From contig NC_091071.1 of assembly GCF_032405125.1 (NCBI RefSeq), positions 130,772,001-130,836,000 of the forward strand: a stretch of DNA of 64,000 nt, read 5' to 3'. The notes beneath the pieces are model-generated. The model ran no database searches and was not told where the DNA came from. It was given only the letters and a program-made list of their open reading frames with translations. The position numbers and the translations under genes are program-made. This document shows positions 20,961 to 31,875 of this stretch, piece by piece; the stretch's first letter is position 1, and each line of letters begins with the position of its first letter. Origin of the DNA: Capricornis sumatraensis. Lineage: Eukaryota > Chordata > Mammalia > Artiodactyla > Bovidae.

Positions 20961-23900
20961 ACGGTGTCCGGAGGCATCGCAGGCTTAGCATTGTTTTCTC
21001 CAGTGTCCTTCATTACCAAACCTTCCTTCCTTGTCCGGAGGTTCCCAGACTCAGCTCTTGGCTGTGAGAAGCAGAAGTGACTTTCTTTTTTTTTTCTCAC
21101 CGCAGAGGAAAAGTTCCATTCTGCGTCTTTGCGTTTTGATCGATGCTTTCCCTCATTTTCTCTGAAAGTTTCTCTAAACCACTGATGTAAGGAGGAAGGC
21201 AGAACCCAATATAAATGCAGACCTGCGGGAAGGTTGTGCACTGCTCTCCAACAAAAAGTTAGCTTTCCCCTCACAGTTTACCCTCAAGTGGGAAAAAACC
21301 CCCAAAACAAAACATACAAATCTTCGAGGCTCAAACTGTCTTGAGATTTGACGAAGCGTGAACCTTCCTCATAGGCAGGCTGTTTTTGTCAGTGGACCCT
21401 GCGGCAAAGTAGGCAAAGTAAAGAGCGAAGGTGCAGCCTAGAGTTGTGCAGATAGCGTAATTGGAAAGCAGTAAATCCACCAAGCATCCCCACTGGTCCT
21501 CGTGGTTACCACCACATGCAGGAGAATGCTTCCCGACCCTTCAACTACCAGTCAGGGTTTCTAGCTATCCGTTTGGCTAGCCTCATCCCTCCTCTTGTCT
21601 CTTTCTGTCTTCCTTCCACTTGGGGCTTGCTTCCTGTTTGAGATTTCATCTTGGGTTCATGACATCAGTATAAGGTCTCCTGGAATTCAGAACCTTTCCA
21701 CAGGCTTTGGAAGAGGGCCTTTTAGCATAAATGCGTGAGTACATAATCTTGAGTACATGACATTAAAATTGATCTTGGAAGAACAGTCAGTATGAAACTG
21801 CTTCTATATAAAAATAAGCCAAAGATGAAATGAAGGATGGAATTGGAACTATCCATACTTACTATTCAATGTGCTTGTGTTAATACTTTCAAAACCCTTG
21901 TTCAGGTTCAAGCTGTGTATACATCACACAATACGTTTCTCTTTCTCAAGCTCTAAATTGGAACTCCTAGTGCCACTGTGGGTAGACTGTTCCCACAGTC
22001 CATCCAGCTAGCTCCAAGTATGGTCTAGGCTTTTCCCCAATACTGACACATGGAAGTTTAGAGCCAAACAGGGAAATTTCTATATTAAAAGAAGAGTGGG
22101 TGGTAGTTGCAAATGACTTGTAGTAGTTTCTGTTATTTTGTGACTTTTAGATTATGTGAAGAGGAGTGTTCTCTTCTGGGTATGAATTTGGGGAAAAAGG
22201 AAACGATCCCTGCCCCTGCCCCCTTTAACCCATAGGTCAGAAAGCATGTTATCTTGAAACTTAAAAAAGCCTACTGCAGACAGTATACATTTTGAAGCCT
22301 AAGATGTAGACACTACATGTGTTGTGTGAAAACAATAGCCACAAGATAGTTTAAAATATATCATCATAAAAAGCATTGGGCTTTTTTTTGTTGTTGTTGT
22401 AAAAGAAATGAAAGTAACAGAGTGTAAGGAGTATACAAATTCTTGCAGCTAAATTGGTAAGTTTAAAATTTTAGTATGTGCTGGTTGATATTCTTGGATG
22501 GGTCCTTGCTGACTAATGGTGCCTGTTTAGTTTTGAAATTAGCAACTTAATCCTTTCCCTATTTAATAGTAAAATAAACATTTAATAACTGCCATTTAAA
22601 ATTAAAGATACCAGAATATGAAGTGAATTCTTATTATCAGTTAACTTTATTAAAAAATTATTAATATATGCATATGATAAAAACAAATGTTGCAAAGGAC
22701 TTTGAAGGGAAAACTCCCAATCACTCCCCATTCCCACTTACAAAGTCTACCCCAATAGCTGTTAACATGTTCTTGTGTGCCCTTCCAGATATATTCCATA
22801 TATAAGCATGTGTATCTGTATATATCTGTGGTGAACTCCTGATGCTACTGATTTATGTAATAAAATTTGGCTAGAGTTTTTACAGGGTTTATATATTCAG
22901 ACTTACGCCAAACATTTTGATGTCTGGAGAGTTGTCTAAGGTCATTGTGATGCATCTGTTAATCTTCAAGGATAACCTGTAGGTCATTGGTCCTTGGGGT
23001 CTATTCCCAGAGGCCTTCATTATCTTCCAGTGGGGAAAGGGACAGGTGATGGGTTCTGTTTCACTCCTCCTCAGAGATCAAGGACATCTCAGAATCTGTC
23101 ACTCCATGGTTTGTTCACTTTAGCACAACAAAAATGAGAGTTTCTGAAAAAGGTCTAGATCATAAGAAGTAAATAGTACATGCTTCTCTATTGAGAAAAG
23201 ATTGCTTTCTTTGTTGTTTTTCCAAGAGTTATTTTTATTTGGCATTGAAACATACACAAAAAGAAAGGCTTTAGTACATTTTATATTAATCAAACTATTC
23301 AATGCTGTTCCAGATAGCCTTAGTACAGTGATAATTGATATTCATGGTCATAACTCTGAGCCACTGAAAGATTGTGAATCATCAAATATCAAATTCTTTT
23401 CAGTTCGGTTGAGGGTATTGTTTCTATTCTAATTTGACTGCTAATTCTCTGTAAACTTGAATATTAGATAAGTCAAAATACTGCATTCCTCTAGCATGCC
23501 AGAAAACAGACTGTCTTGTATATTAATAAAAGGAATGTTTTCAGTAAATTTGCCCTCCCTAATTTGTGAAAACATGTGTTTAGTTGAGAAAACAATTTCC
23601 TTCTGAGCTGATGAAAACAATAGTATTTATCTTTACACATTTTTTGAAAGTCTTTCTACTGTAATTATGTTTCTTCCCTTATATGCCCAGTCCTAAATTT
23701 TGAAAAATTTAATGTGAGAGTTAAACTATGTTCTTTTTAATCTGTCCATTTTCCCCTGTGTTTTTCTGTGTAACTTTTTGTACAGCATTGACATTTATAA
23801 ATGTTGTATGGTTTTTGGTAAGTGTATTGTTGTATACCACAATATTGCATAAACTTCATCTTAATTGCTTCTTTATGACTTTTGGTTTAAAATGACAAGT

Positions 23901-24113
23901 TTAGTTACTTGCAGGGTTGAGAATATCTAGTAATTAGGTACTGTTGTGCTTTCAAATATACTTCTACCTAAGAAATTGGACCAATTAACTATCTGGTATT
24001 TGATATAAAATTTATGTATTTAAAATGTTTAGCATTCTAGATTGTAGTTTATCACTATTACTCTATAACAGAAATTTTGGGAAATAGAAAGCAGTGTAGC
24101 TTGCTTCCTATAC
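20961..24113. other. Intron sequence without recognised elements
   Basis: No exon-like ORF, SINE or LINE of the ruminant-specific classes is seen in these 3.1 kb next to exon 1, which is a low repeat density for this window. A (TTG)n run of about four units lies near 22388. Intron-located regulatory sequence is possible but not visible by eye. Confidence 0.45.
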
Positions 24114-24115
24114 TA

Positions 24116-24193
24116 TTGGGTTTGCCAAAAAGTTCATTTGGGTTTGTCCATAAGCTGTAACAAAAAAATCTGAATGAACTTCTGGCCACCAAA
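24116..24193. mobile_element. Mariner-type miniature element (MADE1 / ruminant mariner like)
   Basis: A 78-bp element starting TTGGGTTTGCCAAAAAGTTC and ending in the imperfect inverse 'gaacttctggccaccaa', flanked by TA at 24114-24115 and 24194-24195. Terminal inverted repeats, size and TA duplication fit non-autonomous Tc1/mariner elements. It encodes nothing. Confidence 0.8.
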
Positions 24194-24282
24194 TAGATGA
24201 TGGGAATTGAGGTGCATACATGTTTTAAAAATAGCATACTTTTAAAGCAAGACTTTTAAAATAAGTCTCTCAATAGTTGAGA

Positions 24283-24401
24283 GACTTCCCTAGTGGTCCA
24301 GTGGTGAAGACTCCACATTTCCAATTCAGGGGGCTTGTGTTGGATCCCTAGTCAGGGAGCTAAGATCTCACAGACTGCAAAGCCAAGGGGAAAAAAAAAA
24401 A
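24283..24401 (+). mobile_element. CHR-type tRNA-Glu SINE
   Basis: Head 'gacttccctagtggtccag', body 'tggatccctagtcagggagc' and an A-rich tail at 24391-24401. Sense strand is +. Confidence 0.75.
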
Positions 24402-24814
24402 GCAAATGATTTATCTCCCGTTATCTGTAATGTATTGAAGAGCCCTACTTTTTCCCATTTCCTTTTGCTTCTACTTCAGTATGAACTCTTGAGAAGAAAT
24501 TATCACTTGGATCCCATGGGCATAAGTGTGTGAGTTGAAGAGAGAAGTTGGAAATGAGGTGCTTAGATGTTCACTGAAGCAGCTAAAGTAGTGACTTCCA
24601 CGTTGTTCATGTTTCTTATATCATGGCTAGTCTCATTCTGTCATGTTCATTGTGATTGTGGGGCTGATGTAGTGGGTTTCTGAGCTGCAGCCTCAAAGAT
24701 GCTCCTTGGGTACCTGCTGACCCATATCAAAATTATGGCTCTCTTTAGAGGAGCAAGGGAAATTTTATTCACTTTTGTGAAGTACTGCCTAATGTGAGTC
24801 AGGTACTAAACTAG

Positions 24815-24945
24815 GAGCTTCCATACATTATAATCACTTAATCCTCACAGCAAACTCTCTGAAGTAGAGAAGGGAGGCATGGAAAGCTCCTGATACAATG
24901 TGGAGTCAGGATTCATACCCATGTCTGAAAACTTGTGGTCTCATG
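24815..24945 (-). repeat. MIR-type ancient SINE, antisense
   Basis: It has the antisense MIR order: 'tcacttaatcctcacagcaa', a decayed core, then 'gtggagtcaggattcatacc'. Strongly diverged. Confidence 0.5.
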
Positions 24946-25113
24946 CTGATTCTCAGATGCAGAGAGAGCCACGATCCATGAACACATTTTAGGTTAGAAG
25001 TAACGTGAGCATCTAAGAAAGTGGCAGATTCTTGGGCAAGGTTTGTGGGTAAATTCTCTTTTCTCTGCTTCACCTCTCCAATTCAGAACAACTTGAAATA
25101 GATGACTCTAGAA

Positions 25114-25312
25114 AGCTTCCTTAGTGGCTCAGCTAGTAAAGAGTCCGCCTGCAATACAGGAGACCTAGGTTAGATCCCTGGGTTGGGAAGATCCCCTGGA
25201 GAAGGGAAAGGCTAACCACTCCAGTATTCTGGCCTAAAGAATTCCATGAACAGTCCATTGGGTCGCAAAGAGTTGGATACAACTGAGCAACTTTCAGTTC
25301 AGTTCAGTCAGA
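25114..25312 (+). mobile_element. Bov-tA SINE
   Basis: Head 'agcttccttagtggctcagc', body 'gacctaggttagatccctgg', tail 'agttggatacaactgagca', ending in a short (CAGTT)n run. Confidence 0.8.
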
Positions 25313-25518
25313 AAGAGATTGCAGACGCTCCTGTCTTTGGTCATTTTGTTAGGCCTGCACTGTGCTTTGAAAGGCAGAGAAGCTTGGCAGATGTTCTACT
25401 TGTTGTCAATATATAAAGGTCACACCTGTTCTTTTATGCCTGACCCACTTCTCCCCTTCTCATGCAGCAGTTGAGTTTGTGAAGGATTGTATTCTCTTTT
25501 AGACTCATTATGGGGCAT

Positions 25519-25845
25519 AGTAAAAGTGAAAGTGAAAGTTGCTCAGTTGTGTCAGACTCTTTGTGACCCCATGGACTGTACAGTCCATGGAATCTCCAGG
25601 CCAGAGTACTGGAGTGGGTAGCCGTTCCCTTCTGCAGGGGGTCTTCCCAACCCAGGGATTAAACCCAGATCTCCCTCATTGCAGGCAGATTCTTTACCAG
25701 TTGAGCCACAAGGTAAGCCCAACAATACTGGAGTGGGTAGCCTATCTCTTCTCCAGAGGATCTTCCTGACCCAGGAATTAAACCAGAGTCTCCTGCATTG
25801 TGTGTGGATTCTTTACCAACTGAGCTATCAGGGAAGCCCATGCTA
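25519..25845 (-). mobile_element. Bov-A/Bov-tA compound SINE with target-site duplication
   Basis: Two antisense units; the second half repeats the 'ggagtgggtagcc' to 'gattctttaccaac' block. It ends in the antisense tRNA head 'tatcagggaagccc'. Flanks TATGGGGCAT at 25509-25518 and 25846-25855 are identical. Confidence 0.85.
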
Positions 25846-25855
25846 TATGGGGCAT

Positions 25856-26133
25856 GCTGCTGCTGCTGCTGCTAAGTCACTTCAGTCATGTCTGACTCTG
25901 TGCGACCCCATAGATGGTAGCCCACCAGGCTCTTCCATCCCTGGGATTCTCCAGGCAAGAACACTGGAGTGGGTTGCCATGTCCTTCTCCAATACATGAA
26001 AGTGAAGAGTGAAAGTGAAGTCGCTCAGTCGTGTCCGAATCTTAGCGACCCCATGGTCTGCAGCCTATCAGGCTCCTCCACCCATGGGATTTTCCAGGCA
26101 AGAATACTGGAGTGGGTCGCCATTGCCTTATCC
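25856..26133 (-). mobile_element. Bov-A2-like dimeric SINE with (CTG)n start
   Basis: Two antisense BovB-tail units in tandem, the first opening with a (CTG)n run. It sits directly against the right target duplication of the previous SINE, so one insertion landed at the edge of the other. Confidence 0.8.
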
Positions 26134-27464
26134 AGGAGTATGTATTACTCTAGAGGAGTAATGAAATAAGGGATCTTGTGTGGGAGCTCTGAAAATATTT
26201 TTTAATAGGGAAAATTATGAAGGGAATGGAGTATGATTGAGAAATAACTCAAAAATTTTAGACACGCTATAAGTTAAATAGGCGTCTGTAACTTGGCATG
26301 GGAATTAATCAGCATTTATAGGCTCTTTTGCCTGTAGAAATACGTTAAAAGTTCTAAAAAATCAACTTATGGTTAAATGTTAGATAAACAACCTGATTAT
26401 ACGGCAGAGATCCCAGCCTTACTGGGTGCCATAAGTGTGTCCTGGTGATTTCCATTGTGGATGCCCCTCCTAAGGTATGATTCATAAGTGGCACTGAACT
26501 TCTTGCATGGATTTGTTTTGTTATGCCAGTAACTTCAGTTAGAGTATTAATTTTCCTGAAATTGCCATAGAAACATGGTCACATTTCACCTTAGAAGTGG
26601 TTGTTTCTCATAGTGGTGCCTTTCTGATGTGATTTCTTACAGCATCTCTCAAGAGAATTCAGAATAAAATTTAGATAAAGAACCTTGTATTGTTTTGATG
26701 AGAGTCTTTTAGAAGTACCTGTTGATTACTGCTTCCTATTATTATCAGAATTTATAGAATTTTTTTCCTTCTTAAAAAATGTATTAAGGTTTAAAAAGTA
26801 GAAGTTAATTGCATAGCCATTGAGAGGTTAAACATACATTGCAATTAAGACTGAAGAATTGTTTTCTCCGCCTTTCCCCCTTTACAGTAGAGAAAACAGG
26901 TAATTAAATTTTGTACAGTAAAATGTCAATTGAACATTTATTTCCAAATAACAGGCACCACAGGCTATTATGAGAAGACATTGGGGACAGCTGATTTTGC
27001 CTTTGGTACCACAGAACAAACTCCATTAATGCTTCTAGGTAATGTTGGAGCAATTGGTTGGGCAGTAGGCTGGGGAGTAATTCAAAGAAAGAATTACAGC
27101 AGGCTTCCCTGCTCCCCCAGTGACTGTTCAGTTTTAATAATGGTGAATGTTAAACATAATTCCATTTTCAGGATCAATATCTAAATTGAGACCAGTATAA
27201 AATTGTTCATTAAAAAAATTATCAGCTTAAAATGACTAAGAGGCAGGAGTAAAATTCCTTTTTGAGTTTTCCATTGGGATCTCACCACTAGTAAATGAAC
27301 CACTGGTTACTAGATAGAGAGAATAATTTGATTGCACTTCCAATCTAGGGTAATAATAAATCAGTAAACCTGTTACAATGGAACCTGTCAGTTCTACATA
27401 ATCTCATATTTTGATGTTTTCTAATAATGTAAAAAAAGATATATTTGTAGCTTTTTCAAATCTT
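26134..27464. other. Intron sequence without recognised elements
   Basis: AT-rich, no gene or repeat recognised. An 84-residue ORF at 26930-27184 has no family resemblance and no exon signals that I trust. Confidence 0.35.
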
Positions 27465-27477
27465 ATTTATCTTTGCA

Positions 27478-27706
27478 GGGCTTCCCAGGTGGCGCTAATG
27501 GTATAGAACCTGCCTGCCAGTACAGGAGACATAAGAGATTAGGGTTTGATACATGGGTTGTGAAGATCCCCTGGAGGAGGGTATCACAATCCACTCCAGT
27601 ATTCTTGCCTGGAGAATCCCATGCACAGAGGAGCCTAGCAGGCTACAGTCCATAGGGTTGCAAAGAGTCAGACATGACTGAAGCAACTTAGTATGTAGGC
27701 ATGCAC
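27478..27706 (+). mobile_element. Bov-tA SINE with 13-bp target-site duplication
   Basis: Standard head-to-tail order in sense. Flanks ATTTATCTTTGCA at 27465-27477 and 27707-27719 are identical, pointing to a fairly young insertion. Confidence 0.9.
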
Positions 27707-27750
27707 ATTTATCTTTGCATTCCAGTTCATCTCGGTATCCTACTTACTGT

Positions 27751-27893
27751 GGGCTTCCCTGGTGGCTCAGAGGTTAAAGCATCTGCCTGCAATGTGGGAG
27801 ACCTGGGTTCTACCCCTGGGTCAGGAAGATTCCCTGGAGAAGGAAATGGCATTCTACTCCAGTGTTCTTGCTTGGAGAATCCCATGGATGTAC
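27751..27893 (+). mobile_element. Bov-tA SINE, 3'-truncated
   Basis: Well-preserved head 'gggcttccctggtggctcag' and body, but the unit stops after 'gagaatcccatggatg', before the usual tail. Confidence 0.8.
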
Positions 27894-28435
27894 TAGAAGG
27901 TTATGATAGACAGAATTTATTGTAATTAATAAATTATAATATACAATAAAAACAATTAGAACTGAATGGTCAAGTTCTATAATGACAACATTCTGTCTTA
28001 AGTCTTGGCCAATGTATTGTGTATTTCAGCTAACATTTGATGGCAACAAAATAATAATGTGACAAAATATCGGAATAGTCCCTTGGATTTAAATTAGAAT
28101 TTGATTTGTAGTTTAATCTGTAGCATTTTATGTGGCTGTGTAAGAGAGATATAATCTAGTTTATTTTCCACAGTACCATTATAACAAACCTCACTAATAA
28201 TTAATCTAGCATTATTTTGAGATAAGTAGGATTGTATGTGATGAGTAGAAAGTAATCATTATTTATATTATCATTATCACTCCAGAAAGAAGAAAGGCAA
28301 GTTAATTTTGAAAATAATACAGTCCATCCAAAATGAAACAACATACCAACTAAACTATTTTAATAAGTGCACTTAGTTCCCAAAGATTTCTTAATTTGTA
28401 TTTGTGAATTTGTGAAAGTGTCTGCCTTTTACTGG

Positions 28436-28572
28436 AGAAGGCAATGGCAATCCACTCCGGTGTTCTTGCCTGGAGAATTCCAGGGATGGGGGAACCTGGT
28501 GGGCTGCCTTCTATGGGGTCACACAGAGTCAGACACGACTGAAGTGACTTAGCAGCAGCAGCAGCAGCAGCA
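28436..28572 (+). mobile_element. Bov-A type SINE monomer ending in (AGC)n, with target-site duplication
   Basis: Sense unit from 'agaaggcaatggcaatccac' to the (AGC)n run at 28552-28570. Flanks TGCCTTTTACTGG (28423-28435) and TGCCTATTACTGG (28573-28585) differ at one base. Confidence 0.85.
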
Positions 28573-28618
28573 TGCCTATTACTGGCAAGGATATTGTGTT
28601 TTTCCTTAACCATACAAC

Positions 28619-28684
28619 TTTGTATTCAAAATACCTTTGAAAGATAAAACCTTTGTATTCAAAATACCTTTGAAAGATGAAACC
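28619..28684. repeat. 33-bp tandem duplication, two copies
   Basis: The unit starting TTTGTATTCAAAATACC occurs at 28619 and again at 28652, with one A/G difference near the end. It is a recent local duplication. Confidence 0.9.
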
Positions 28685-28781
28685 TTTGCTTTCTTAATTC
28701 TTTCACACTGACTTGTTCAAAAGTCTTTTAAAATGTGCTAAATTTGTACTAGACTAAACATGAAAAGTACTACACTAAGCA

Positions 28782-28998
28782 TGAAAAGTGAAAGTGTTAG
28801 TTGCTCAGTTGTGTCCTTCTCTTTATAACTCCATGGACTGTAGCCTGCTAGGCTCCTCTGTCCATGGAATTCTCCAGGCAAGAATACTGGAGTGGGTTGC
28901 CATTCCTTTTCCAGGGGATCTTCCCGATCCAGGGATTGAAGCTGGGTCTCCTGCATTATAACAGATTCTTTACCATCTGAGCCACCAGAGAAGCCCAG
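28782..28998 (-). mobile_element. Bov-tA SINE, antisense, with target-site duplication
   Basis: Antisense tail, body and tRNA head ending 'gagccaccagagaagccc'. Short identical flanks ACTAAGCA lie at 28774-28781 and 28999-29006. Confidence 0.8.
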
Positions 28999-29006
28999 AC
29001 TAAGCA

Positions 29007-29964
29007 CAGGTGGTATATTTAGTTAGGCACACTTGTATTACTGTATGGTACTATGTAATGGATAGAAACGATGGTGGGATTATATCTCAGAGCACCTTCT
29101 GTGTGAGATGTTGAGGAAGATAAATGCACAAGGAGGGCAAAAAGAGACCGAAAACAAATCCCCTTTACTGTTACCTGGGACCAAGATTTCAAGGCAGAAC
29201 TCTAGAAAAACTGGACTTGATCATGTCAAAGGTACTTTCTTTAAGGCTCAAGTGACTTCAAACCAAAGCAGGCCAAATAGCCTGTGTCCTTAAAATCCAC
29301 ATCTCCCATCTCAGATCTGACATGTGAGAATGAGGGTGGGCTGTCCAGAAGAGCACCCCACTGGGCGAGAGAATAAGTAGTCGGCAGGAGGAGAATGTTT
29401 CCCCTCCATGCCTCTCTAGGCTTAGGCTGGGTTGGGGTCTGAGCTCAGGAAAAGGGCAACTATGTGAGAAGAGAGTGTAAACTGCCTTGCTTTGCTCCGT
29501 TCAGGTCAGCCTGTTGTTGGGTGAGGCGAGAGAGAGGAGACCACGCTGTGTGTACTCTGACCTTTATCTTTGAAAACTTCACCTCCATAAAACAGAGTCT
29601 ATCAGTGCCCTTGAACTTGCAGTGTTGTAGTCATTTACTAGTTTTTGGAGGAGATAGTAGGAGCAGAAGTGGTGAGGTGGGGTGGGGTGGGGAATGAAGG
29701 TTGGCAGTCTGCTCCTCCTGGAGACTGACATACAAGATTCAAAGACACCTTCAGCATTTGGTGAACTCCCTTTTTGAAATACTTTGGAATTATTGATTCC
29801 ATGCTATAATTAAATAGTGTATATTTAAATATGTTATTAATAATTAAATGTTTTATTTTTATGTTTAATAGATAAAACACCCAGTACATCTTGGAGAGAT
29901 TTTCCTCTTGAGAAATTTTCTTATAATGACAGCAAATGCTCATTTAAGTTATGAGTTTGGCATT
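29007..29964. other. Intron sequence without recognised elements
   Basis: No gene or repeat recognised; a GGTGGGGT-rich patch lies near 29672-29692. Confidence 0.3.
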
Positions 29965-30150
29965 GTTTAATCAATGTATATTCACTCATTCAATCCTCAC
30001 AATAACCTTATGAACGTAGTGTTTTTACTTGTTATTTCCCTTTTCACAGTTGGAGAGATACTAAATGACTTGCCCAGGGTCACTTAGCTAGTAAATGGCA
30101 GAGCGAAGAAATGGACTCAAATGGTTTAGCTCCATAGGTTGCTTTTAATC
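29965..30150 (-). repeat. MIR-type ancient SINE, antisense
   Basis: It contains 'caatcctcacaataacctta', 'acttgcccagggtcacttag' and 'ctagtaaatggcagagc', the standard antisense MIR order. Confidence 0.7.
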
Positions 30151-31368
30151 TTTATACTATACATCCTGCTAAATAATATTGATTTAAACCTTAGCTAGTA
30201 TTCATGAAATAGTGGACATTATATAGCTACCTTAAAAACTAAGTTTAGCTGACAAGTCAAAAAGAAGCAATTCTGAAAACAACTTTGGGAAACTCTATTA
30301 AGGATTCTTTGCTTATGGTTTTTTTTTAGCTTCTTAACCTTTCATGTAAAATGCCTATGACTTTACAGTAATATTGTACTCTACTCCACTTTCCCTTGAG
30401 AGAATGGAATTTCTCTTAGTATATTTTTACTCTTTTCCAGAATAAACATCTTTACCATGAAGCAATAATTTATGATCCAACTTTATGATCCAGCCTATAA
30501 ATTATACAGGCTAAGGATGGACTGATATTTAATTAATGCAAACTGATATGATTTATTTTATAGTTTGATAGTTTTGTCTTCCAGCATCAATACATCAAAA
30601 AGTTGTACCTGAGCTTTTAATCCAGAGAAGTTGCAATTTTGATAAGTGGTAGTGGATATGATGCTGTATGATTCAGATTTCCCCCCAATTACATTTGAGG
30701 TAGGTGAGTTCATCACACATATGAGGAATATTTGAGGAATTTCATTAAACTGAAAGTCTGTTTAATCATTTAATTCCTTTATGGGGGGTGGAAATTTCAA
30801 AGTCAGTATGTGAAAAATCTAAATATGTGAGTATGCTGTGAAATGACTGTGTTCGTGGCTACTTTATTGTGTTGATGGTAATGAGTCCATTGTGCTATGC
30901 AGAGATACAGTACTATGGCCAAATGGTACCCAGAGGTTTATCCCCATCACTTGGAGACTGGCCAGGGTTAAAGGCACAGTCAGCTCTCTTGATGAAACGC
31001 TCCGCATATGTCAGCTTTAATTATCTATCTGTGGTTATGTTAAATTATTGAAAGGGCATAGGACTTTGGCTTTTTCTTTCTCTTCTTTCCCTCTCTCCCT
31101 GTCTTTTCTCTGTTGCAGCATTTGCACAATAAGACGTTTGGTCACATTCTCTTAAAGTGTTTTTTTTTTTTAAAAAAAAAAAATGAGGCTTTCCCCAAAC
31201 ATCTGAAACTTACAAGAGTTATTTTTCCTAATACCCTCTTATGTTCAGTTAGTGTGAAATCAACCTCATTTTGTGAAAAATGCAGTGGTGTGTGTGTACA
31301 CACTTATGCTAGACACATTGGAAGTCAGGAACTTCAACGGCAGGTGACCTTTTGATCCCCAGCTTTCT
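30151..31368. other. Intron sequence without recognised elements
   Basis: AT-rich; a T-run directly followed by an A-run lies at 31161-31183. Nothing else recognised. Confidence 0.3.
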
Positions 31369-31377
31369 GTCCTATGG

Positions 31378-31866
31378 TTGCTGCTGCTGCTGCTAAGTTG
31401 CTTCAGTCATGTCCGATTCTGTGCGACCCCATAGACAGCAGCCCACCAGGCTCCCCCGTCCCTGGGATTCTCCAGGCAAGAACACTGGGGTGGGTTGCCA
31501 TTTCCTTCTCCCTGGTGACTCAGAGGTTAAAGCGTCTGCCTGCAATGCAGGAGACCTGGGTTTGATCCCTGGGTTGGGAAGATCTCCTGGAGAAGGAAAT
31601 GGCAACCCACTCCAGTATTCTTGCCTGGAGAACCCCATGGATGGAGGAGCCCGGTGGGCTACACAGTCCATGGGGTCGCAAAGAGTTGGACACGACTGAG
31701 CGACTTCACTTTCGCTTTCTCCAATGCATGAAAGTGAAGAGTGAAAGTGAAGTCACTCAGTCGTGTCCGACTCTTAGTGACCCCATGGACTGCAGCCCAC
31801 CAGGCTCCTGCATCCATGGGATTTTCCAGGCAAGCGTACTGGAGTGGGGTGCCATTGCCTTCTCCG
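31378..31866. mobile_element. Nested SINE cluster inside one target-site duplication
   Basis: Three blocks: an antisense Bov-A unit with (CTG)n start (31378-31512), a sense Bov-tA-like unit (31513-31725), and an antisense Bov-A unit (31726-31866). The outer flanks GTCCTATGG at 31369-31377 and 31867-31875 are identical. The simplest reading is a dimeric Bov-A2 inserted first, with a sense SINE placed at the junction of its two units later. Confidence 0.8.
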
Positions 31867-31875
31867 GTCCTATGG

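Noticed and set aside
19711..20991. 426-residue minus-strand ORF across the CpG island
   Set aside because: It is low complexity (Gly, Arg, Pro, Ala rich), mirrors PLCL1 exon 1, and GC-rich DNA lacks stop codons. No domain is visible.
26930..27184. 84-residue + ORF as a possible exon
   Set aside because: No homology recognised, no convincing splice sites, and AT-rich intron context.
31378..31395. (CTG)n/(AGC)n runs as coding or CRISPR-like repeats
   Set aside because: These are microsatellites that belong to the ends of Bov-A type SINEs and recur at 3364, 25856, 28552 and 50408.
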